Assembly: GCA_018398815.1 (NCBI GenBank)
Contig: CM031595.1
Coordinates: 141,432,594 to 141,496,593, forward strand
DNA from: Conus ventricosus
Taxonomy: Eukaryota > Mollusca > Gastropoda > Neogastropoda > Conidae
Direction: 5' to 3'
Length of the DNA stretch: 64,000 bases
Part shown: positions 35,501 through 43,380 of the stretch, piece after piece
How the letters are laid out: each line of letters starts with the position of its first letter
Numbering within the stretch: position 1 is the first letter of the stretch
Program-made: the position numbers and the translations under genes
The notes under the pieces: generated by a model
The model's input: only the letters and a program-made list of their open reading frames with translations
Told to the model about the DNA's origin: nothing
Databases searched by the model: none

Positions 35501-38500
35501 CAACAACAACAACAAAAAGCAAATTATTTCGTTCTCAGTGCATCCATGTTTAGATGCCAAGAAAAGTTAATACAACATCGTAATTTTTTATGTGATCCGT
35601 CTGTGCATATGTGTATGTAAATGCATGTATTCAAGCTTAATTGTATACACAGGTATGTATGTTTGTATGTACATGCTTGCTTGCATGCATGCGTGTGTGC
35701 ACATGTGTACAGGTCGTGTGGTGAATATGATTGGGGTGGAGGGCCGTGTGTCACTGCCCAGCATGTCAGCGCTGTGTGTCAGCAGCTTTGGGCTGGAAGC
35801 CTTCTCTGACGCCCTCAGGATGGAGGTGAAGCAGTTTGGGGTAAAGGTGGTGGTGGTGGAACCAGGCAACTACTTTGGAGCCACAGGATTCCAGAATAGA
35901 GCTGCTGTGAGTTTGCATTATGCTCTTTGTGTGTGTGTGTGTGTGTGTGTATGTGTGTGTATAAATAAGCTCACCTGCCTGAAATGCCCTGATGTGGCCC
36001 TTTGCGGTCGGCTGGGCTATAAGCAACATTATCTTACCTGCCTGAAAGTAATGGAAAATCGTGTAGTATTGTATCTTGAATCCAGTCTTCGGCACACTTG
36101 GCACATTAGCTGGTCCTGGTAAGATTATGAACCTCGTTGAACATCAAAGTCAGTGGTCAAAAGTTAAAGATCACAGCATGGCTGTGAAGAACAGGCTCGT
36201 AAGTACTTCTGTAAAGCCTGCAGATTCCATCAAACTTAAAACAGTGATTTGCTAAGATTTGACTGTGCTGAAGTAAGACCAAAGTTTTACAGAAATGATA
36301 GCATGTTATTATGATGAAGTTTACATATTTACCCAAAATTCATCATATGTGTAGTGACTGATAAATATGACCTCAGACCTGTTGTTAGATTCACAGTGTG
36401 ATACAATTAATTTTTTTTTCCTTATTATGAAATGAATTTGAGTCTAGGTCTATCCAATATCAATTTCTATACAATGATCCATTGTTACCAGAACACAAAC
36501 TCTTTGGCAAATCAAGATCAGAGGTAGAAGGTGAAGCTCAGAAGTGATGTGTATTTAAAGTAAGCCCCATCGTTGAAGGATGTCAGGGCTTCAGGTAATG
36601 TATAAATATGTGCCCTTGATGTTTTAGAAATGGAAAAGACACATGGCATGTTCATCAATTGGATCCATGGGACATTTTAAAAGTTTCTAAAAAGAATATG
36701 GAAGAAAAGAGAAAACTATGTGTCCAAGCTGAACTACTGGACAGGAGGATCATCTTCTGTGAAGAAGCATGCTTTCTTTTCAGCCACTGGAAATGTCCCT
36801 TCTCTCCCTTCTCCATTTCATCACTCATTTAGTTGTATCTGCACACAACATGTCAATGAGTGCATGGGTGACACATGATGACCCAGAGACTTAGACCTCT
36901 GCATGGATATAGCAATGCCGATTTGGTAAGAATGTGTGGCATATGTGACCTTCTGATGGTTGTCTGGGAGCCCCTAGAATTTATGGGGAAAAAAAGTCCC
37001 TGGAATCTCCAAGATTTTGTAATTATCAGACTCCCTGACATCCATCATTTCTGGTTTGTGGTCACTGTAGTAGTGTTCATTTGTCAACAGCTTCCGAGGA
37101 TCCAGGAAGAATTGCAGATCCAGTGGGAGGAAGCAGACGACAGTGTGCGGCAGATATATGGAGACAACTATGTGGCCAGACAGTACAAAGCCATCACGCA
37201 GCACAGCAAGACTGCCCCAATTCTCTGGCACCTGTCATCGACACTCTGGAAGGTGTTGTGATGCAGGCCAGGGTGAGGTCACGCTATCTATTAGACGGCA
37301 GCAACGAGCTGATTGACCTGCCAAATGTGAGTGTTGACACAGTGTGTCTACAGGTGTTGCATTTCATCTTATTTTTGTGAATGAGACATCATTTGTCCAG
37401 ACCTGCCTACCCTTCCGTAATCGTCCGTAATTTTACGGAAATTAACCCCCCATTACGGAGGTACGATTTTCCGTGCGAAATTACGGAAAAGAAAATTGAA
37501 AAACTACGCAAATTTCAGACTCGAAAAATTGTCGACTGCTAGACCTTTCCGAGACCGCAGAGTAACTTCCCTTGACTCAAGCCGAAACCACAGATAGTTC
37601 GGAACTTGCGATTGGTCAATGTGGTGCTGTGGGCCAACACGACACGCCATCACATCTGTGCGCGCCATTCGAAGTTTTTTGTTCAGCCATTGTAAGACAA
37701 AGTTTCAACCGATTTTTTGCCGGCGATTGTGAAAATGGCGGAGAAATCTTCTAAACGTTTGCATGAAACCGATGACGAGGGTTCGAAAACCACTGTGCCA
37801 CAACGGAAGAAGGCGAAGAAGCAAGTGTTCCGAAGTAAATACACGCGGACTTGGCCTTGTCATGGACCTGGATTTGTATACTCGTTTCTGCTCGGTGTGC
37901 AATTCAGACTTCTCCATCGGACATGGGGGAGCAAATGACTGCAAGCGCCATATCTCGGGGAAAATGCACAAAGAGACAGCTGCGAGTGCCTCCAGTCAGA
38001 AGATCACATCGTTGTTTACGAAATCCAGCGAGAGCAGCCGTCAGACCCACACACGGAAGATCACCAACGCAGAAAGACTGTTGTGTGAGCTGATCTGCGA
38101 AAACAACTTGTCCCTGAGCTGTGCTGACAAGATAGTGGCGAAAATGAAAAGGTCCTTTTCATTTTCGCCACTATCTTGTCAGCACAGCTCAGGGACACAC
38201 ACACACACACATATTTTTTTTTTTTTTGGGGGGGGGGGGGGGGTTGTACATTAGGTTCTTCATCAGTGGTGTCATCTGTGGTGACTGCTGTGTAAGTTAC
38301 AAACTGTCAAGTATATCACCTTTGAATTGACCTGAAACTCCTGTCCTGAGTCCGTCATCTGCCATCATCCCAAGGTATTTTAATTCTGCTTTGTTGTTTT
38401 TGTTCCTTTTTTACTGTTTATATTTTTTGTTAAAATGTTAAAAATGTAGTTGGAGTTTTGTACACATTATTTGTTCAATGTTAAAAATGTAGTTGGAGTT

Positions 38501-40811
38501 TTGTACACATTATTTGTTCAAAAACGCCGTGTATTACGCGTCCGTGGAATTACTGAAGGAAATGCAAAATTACTGAAAATCTCTGTGGTTATTACTGATG
38601 AGCACAACATGAGGTAGGCAGGTCTGTTTGTCCTTGTATTGCTTTATCTTATTTCTGCAAGTGTTGACAAAGTGTGTCTTTATGTCTTATATGTGAGTGT
38701 GTCATTTCATCTTGCCTTTCTCTGCAAGTGTCATTTGTCCTTTTGAAATGTGTGTCCTGCCCTTGTCCTTTTAGAATATATGCCCTTTCCTTGTCTGTTG
38801 AGAATGCGTCCTGCTGTCCTTGTCCTTTTTGTGTGTATGTGTGTCCCGTCCTTTCAAAATGTGTCCAATGAAAATAAGCATGTCCTGTCCTTGTCCTTTG
38901 ATAATATTGTTTGTCATGTTCTTGTCCTTTTACAATAATTGTGAGCTGCCCTTGTCTTTCAGAACATGTTCCCTGTCTTTTTTAAACATATACCCTATCA
39001 TTGTTTTGTGTTCAGTCCTTGTTCTTTTAGATTATATGTCTGTTCTTTTTTTTTTGTTTTAACCTTTACTGGATGTTGTTTTTGATTACACACTACTGAC
39101 TATGCGGGTTGCTCACATAGACTTAAATTTTTTTTTTTTTTAAATTGTGTTATTGGTCTTCAGATTTTGAGTGTTTAGAAGATCCGTACTCATTGAAGAG
39201 TATGCAAGAGTTTATACATTAACGACACTACCTACACCATGACCTATTCTTAATGTGCCACCATCACTCATTTAAAGTATGGATCCTACATGCCCCACAT
39301 TGTTGAAAGTGTACAGTCCAGGTGAAGTAATGGATTGTTTCTAATTCTTTTGATACACAAATATCCAAATCAAGTAACAGATACATAATTGGGTTTATGA
39401 CAAATACCAGAATTTTCAATAGAAAGTTTCAAATACTTCAAAAGATGTAATGAATTTCTAGTGTCTCTAGGTCTTGGGTGACCTAGGGAGTACAGTAAAA
39501 GTTAAAGGTCTATCCTTGTTCATAAAGAATGTGTGCTCTGTTTTCCTTTGACTATGTGTAATCTGACCTTGACCTTTTAGAATATGTTGTGCCCATGTAC
39601 TGTAGAATGTGTCTTGTCTTTTGTCCTTTTAAAATGCATGTCTGTCTCCTTGGAGAATATATTATGTCCTGTCTTTGTTCTTTTAGAATATAGGTGTCTC
39701 ATTATTTTTCCTTCTTAGTTAAGGTAGCTGTGTTTAGTCGTTTTCCTTTTAAAATACTAATGTGCTGTTCTCTATTTAGAATACATGTCTTGTACTTTGG
39801 AATAATTGTGTCCTGTCTTTGTCATTTTAGAATATGTTGTACAATCCTTGTCCTTTAAAAAGAAACCCTGATTTTATCCTTTTAGAATATGTGTGTCCTA
39901 CCTTTGCCATATTAGAATGTGTATTTTTTCATGTCCTTTTAGAATGTTTCATGTCTGCTTGGAATATGTGTCTTGTGTTCTTTTGGAATGTTTCCTGCTC
40001 TCGCTTTTGGAATTTGTTCCTATACTTTCAGATTATTGTCATGCCATTGTCCTTTTAAGAATGCGTGTCCTGTTCTTGTTTAACATGTTTCCTGTCCTTA
40101 TCCTTTTAGAATGCATGTTTTTTGTTCTTGAAGAATATAGTTTGACATGGTGTTTTTGCCTTGGCTTAAGGCTGTGTCAGGCTAATTGACATAGGCTAGA
40201 ACACCAAGGCTACATCAAAATGTTGTTATGCTCTGCATAGTTATGCGGGGATTGTCTTCAGTTGTGACAAGCTCCTAGCATAACATTATCAGTCTCTAAA
40301 ATCCCCCGAAGTCGGAGTGTGGCTGCCCATGTGGCGGGGTAATCAAAAACGGTCACACACGTAATGTTCTCATCCCCAGCTGATGCATTTGTACCATAGT
40401 GTTCAAGTACTTCGGCTGTTTGGATGATCCCTGGAGTCTTTTAGCCAGGGTACGACAACAACAACAACATGGTGTTTTACCTTGTATATTTCCTGGAAAT
40501 ATTGTACATCTAAAACTCTGTGTACTAAGATCATCTCGTGTGTACTGTGCCATTCATAGTGGTTCTGCTGTTTTGCATGATGTTATGATGTTAGGCATTG
40601 CTCATTGGGAACTGTCTGTAAAAAAAGTACCTGTAAATGTCAATATGATATACTTGCAAAACCCACTGGTAATACTGATAATAATACCTCTGGTCTGGCG
40701 CTGTTTTGTTTCCAGTTTTTGGCTCGCTGGGGAGGCTGGCTCCCTCAGCCATTGGTGGACAGACTGCTGATGGGAAGATTTGTCCAAAAGGCTCGCATCG
40801 GCCGTGTCTAA
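32543..40811 (+). CDS. BDH1/HSD17B2-like short-chain dehydrogenase with substituted active site, six coding exons (copy 2)
   Basis: Coding exons by GT-AG sites and phase: 32,529-32,756 (ATG at 32,543), 33,136-33,336, 34,340-34,492, 35,713-35,906, 37,091-37,326 and 40,716-40,811 (TAA). About 364 residues are expected, close to the SDR9C family. Residues about 12-28 and 33-53 are hydrophobic, predicting an N-terminal membrane anchor. The cofactor motif TGCDSGFG is at 67-74 across the exon 1/2 junction, NNAG is at 145-148, and VNLFG follows. Exon 4 continues with EAFSDALR and [11 protein letters not shown], strongly like mitochondrial 3-hydroxybutyrate dehydrogenase (BDH1) and the membrane-bound 17-beta/11-beta hydroxysteroid dehydrogenases. 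However, the catalytic Ser, Tyr and Lys positions are Gly197, Leu210 and Ser214. Exon 5 is 236 bases between phase-0 junctions, so one base is missing, near 37,200-37,235; copy 1 has the same break. Either a pseudoenzyme with a consensus error or a decaying gene. Dehydrogenase activity should not be assumed. Confidence 0.85.
33925..34335. repeat. Decayed intronic minisatellite (copy 2)
   Basis: Same degenerate TATGTGGTATGA / TGACATGGTTA repeat series as at 18,340-18,750, in the intron before exon 3, differing by a handful of bases. Confidence 0.6.
35985..36035. mobile_element. 51-bp retroposon fragment insertion (copy 2 only)
   Basis: Flanked by perfect 12-bp direct repeats ACCTGCCTGAAA at 35,973-35,984 and 36,036-36,047. 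Copy 1 has a single ACCTGCCTGAAA at 24,179-24,190 and no insert. The inserted sequence (GCGGTCGGCTGGGCTATAAG core) resembles the 3' end of molluscan SINE/LINE families. A short 5'-truncated retroposition event is the likely origin. Confidence 0.75.
37735..38153 (+). pseudogene. hAT-type transposase N-terminal fragment with zinc finger
   Basis: Starts at ATG 37,735 ([16 protein letters not shown]), followed by a basic nuclear-localisation-like run (PQRKKAKKQ). A one-base frame change near 37,850 leads into the 37,763 frame. That frame carries a BED/C2H2-like finger (CSVC, then HGG..DCKRH and GKMH) at about 37,885-37,970. A Ser/Thr-rich linker and an [20 protein letters not shown] helix follow, ending at the hairpin centre at 38,153. 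This N-terminal layout is typical of hAT-derived ZnF transposases; the catalytic RNase H-like core and dimerisation domain are absent. Not expected to be active. Confidence 0.65.
38109..38197. repeat. Perfect hairpin, 44-bp arms and 1-nt centre
   Basis: Left arm 38,109-38,152, centre T at 38,153, right arm 38,154-38,197, with no mismatch. The left arm is coding sequence of the transposase fragment; the right arm is its exact complement, after which sequence turns into (CA)n and T/G homopolymers. Confidence 0.92.
38198..38245. repeat. (CA)n, poly-T and poly-G run
   Basis: A short (CA)n tract is followed by about 14 T and about 16 G, directly abutting the hairpin. Such a composite invites polymerase slippage and base-calling errors. 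Confidence 0.85.
38436..38521. repeat. 43-bp tandem duplication inside the hAT-like element
   Basis: Two consecutive copies of a unit starting TGTTAAAAATGTAGTTGGAG, at 38,436-38,478 and 38,479-38,521, essentially identical. The near-absence of divergence implies a recent duplication. Confidence 0.85.
38690..40150. repeat. Decayed minisatellite in the last dehydrogenase intron
   Basis: A long series of degenerate units of about 26-32 bases around CCTTGTCCTTTTAGAATATG, followed by TGTCCTG. It is dense at 38,690-39,040 and 39,490-40,150, with a less repetitive block between. Individual phrases such as TTGTCCTTTTAGAAT recur more than ten times. Explains the low-complexity open frames seen on the plus strand here. 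Confidence 0.75.
40296..40470. mobile_element. Probable SINE remnant
   Basis: The segment containing GAAGTCGGAGTGTGGCTGCC, GTGGCGGGGTAA and CGGTCACACACGTAA resembles a SINE body that is abundant in gastropod genomes, by recollection rather than by a search. It is followed by an ACAACAACAAC tract at about 40,453-40,468. No clear target duplication seen. About 250 bp upstream of the last dehydrogenase exon. Confidence 0.5.
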
Positions 40812-41638
40812 GGCTGCTTCACACATCACTTTTATGAGAGATCACACAAGGCATTTCCCAGATGCATGACCTCATCCTGCATGACCCTCACAAAGCTGCA
40901 TCCCATACCAACGGTGCCTAAAATTCACCCCACATGTGTGAATTTGTAGGCTACATCAGTACATTAAAAAAAAAAAGTTGCATTTTTTAACTACTTAATA
41001 GTCGGCGTCAGTGTTCACGAGTTCAGTTACTGTATGTTCTTCATTTATTTTACAATCTACAGAGGAACTCGGTGGCTTTTGTGTGTGAACGTGTGTGTTT
41101 GGCATTTAACAGTATTATACTAGTAACTAACGGTATCTTAATATACCCAGTTGACCCTGTCATGTCAGTGTAAGATCGATGCTAAAACTGGTTTCAGTCC
41201 ATTTGAGGATGCTGTCAGGGATCAATACATGATAAGCTCATTTCATTACAAAAGTATTCTTTACGAATCGACCCAATCATAATTGATGTTCAAAGGAGTG
41301 CTGAATTTGTTTTTGCTCTATTTCTATCATCTGGCTGCTAACTTCCGATTTATTCTATATATTGCATGTAATCTGCATGCTCTTAGTACAGTGTTCCTTT
41401 AGTCTAGGCATGCTGAATGTAATGCTCCGTAGATTTACCTATAATAATATTGGCACTCATAATACCATACTCACAAGGTTCACCTACAGTCTTGGGCACT
41501 CATAACACAATTTTTTTATGCGTAACATTTCTGCAATTACCAAGTTTACATCCAAAATTGAACAAAATTTTGACTTAAAAAAAAAAAATGTATTATACAT
41601 GAAAAATTGCATCTAAACCATACCAGATTCTGTATCGA

Positions 41639-41644
41639 AATAAA
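41639..41644 (+). promoter_or_regulatory. Candidate polyadenylation signal for the dehydrogenase
   Basis: AATAAA about 830 bases after the stop codon at 40,811, in A/T-rich sequence, followed by GT-rich sequence (CTGTGTTTTTGTGTTGG). A plausible 3' end but not tested against transcripts. Confidence 0.35.
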
Positions 41645-42169
41645 GAATGGGATATAGCCTGCTGTGTTTTTGTGTTGGTCTTATTAATAACTGACCATCA
41701 TGGTTACTTAACTCTTCCCAGTCAATGTAGAATCCATTCAAAATGATGAAGAGGACTGGCTCTCTGACATGCTGCCACTGAAGTCTGAAGTGAATGCAAG
41801 TATAGCTGTATAGCTTGCACAGCTTTCTTAGCCATTGTTATTAATTCAGCAGTGCTTGTTCAACTGCACTGTCTATATGATATTGATTGAACAGTCACCT
41901 ATTGCTGTTACTCATGACTACATTAAAAACAAGTGGAAAAATATTAAGAGATAAACTGAAGCAGTTTTACAATGAGAGTCACTTCAACAAACACTGCCGT
42001 CCTAAAACAGCGCGTCTTACCACTCTAATCTTCCCAAATACCCTGTAAGGAAATATAATATGGGGTCACCCATGAGGAGGGTAATGGGGCAGATCGGTAA
42101 TGAAGTGCTGTATGGCAGATGGGTGGAACCATTGTTTAAAGGTTATTGCAACACACATAGTGTTCATTT

Positions 42170-43380
42170 GTAGTCTGGATACGACTGATGTAGTACTCCA
42201 AAGGTCCATGTGTAGTTTTTGGCACACCTAATGCAGTACTCTTTATCTAGAGTATGAATATTCCTAATTTAGTAGAAAGAATTCACATGTAGTCTGGGCA
42301 CTTTTGATGCTGTATTATTTGGGTTCACCTACAGTCTGTACAACGCTATTCCATGTAGTCAGCTTTTGTTTGTCCTGTTTTTTGTGTTATGTGTATATGT
42401 GTGTGTATGTGTGTGTGTGTGTCTGTGATCATTCTGCACCTAACTGGTTCCTGGGGATCACCCTGCTAATGCTTAGTTGCAAGCAAACACAGGTAGTCAA
42501 GTACATTTCATTAGAGATGAAAGAATTATGGGTTTTGCCATTTGGACAGCCACAATCTGTCTTTGGAATATATCACTTTTTTTTTTTTTTTACTTTTCAT
42601 TTTCATGGAGAATGAAGACTGTGAAGCCAGAGGCTTGCCATGACTTAAATGCCATGACTTAAAACAGATGCCATCTTACACTGCACAACAACAGTTTTAT
42701 TTCTAGTCTGAGGGTAAAAAAAAAACTTGAGAGATCTCAAGGTAAAGGCCACATAGAACTCCAAATTTAAGCAGTATTCTTTTGGCGTTTCTGTGGTCTT
42801 CAGTGTCTATGATTATGGGCACTTGTATGATCAGCAGTTCTGTGGGTATCTTATGGACTGCAGTGTTTAGTGCACTTTTCTAGCCTGCAGTATCATGAAC
42901 ACCCATATGACCTGTAGTTACAGGCACTGATCTGTAGTGTTATGGGCACTCCTTTTAATCTGCAGGGTTATGGGAATCAGTATAGTCTGTAGTGTTCTGT
43001 GTGCTTGTGTTATTTGCATTGTTGTGGCCTCAGTGTGGTCTACCGTGTGACGGCAATCCTATGGTGTGTAGCGTTACGGCCACTCCTGTGGTCTACAATA
43101 TTATGGACTCCTGTTTAGTCAGAGAGGTTGTATTATGAGCTTATTTATTGAGTCTGAATTTGCTTGACATGAAACAAATGAGTTTGAATTTGCTTGGCGT
43201 GAAACAGAAATGATTTGCAGCAGATTCCTTACAGACCCTATTCTGAATTTCCTCAAGATGTAATTTTGAATTTCAAGTGTACGAGTGTGTCTCATCTGAT
43301 GTGATGGGAATGAATAATTTAAGAGAAGATGTGTGTGTCATCTGATGCGATGGGAATGAATAGTTTAAGAGATTTTATTC
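42170..43380. repeat. Cluster of decayed tandem repeats
   Basis: Three families lie side by side. Units of ~45 bases containing TGTAGTCTGG and GCACT occur at 42,170-42,350, with kin at 41,440-41,510. Units of ~28 bases with CTGTAGTGTTATGGGCACTC variants occur at about 42,780-43,130. Two fresher duplications follow: a ~30-base pair of units (GAATTTGCTTG(A/G)C(A/G)TGAAAC) at about 43,150-43,210 and a ~45-base pair (CATCTGATG(T/C)GATGGGAATG) at about 43,288-43,372. Confidence 0.6.

Larger units (their letters stand above)
26501..37375. repeat. Copy 2 of the duplicated locus
   Basis: Collinear with 10,970-25,500 but lacking the 3.8 kb LINE and containing a 51-bp insertion at 35,985-36,035. Reading frames are better preserved here than in copy 1: exons 1-4 of the dehydrogenase join in one frame. 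Confidence 0.88.
37399..38625 (+). mobile_element. hAT-like DNA transposon, non-autonomous, 1,227 bp
   Basis: Perfect 13-bp terminal inverted repeats: AGACCTGCCTACC at 37,399-37,411 and its complement at 38,613-38,625. Flanks are ATTTGTCC (37,391-37,398) and GTTTGTCC (38,626-38,633), 7 of 8 identical, fitting the 8-bp target duplication of hAT elements. Five CCGTAA/TTACGG hexamers cluster at 37,413-37,490 next to the left end, as expected for subterminal transposase sites. The interior has an N-terminal transposase fragment, a long hairpin, a (CA)n-T-G run and a 43-bp tandem duplication. It sits in the last dehydrogenase intron. Confidence 0.75.
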
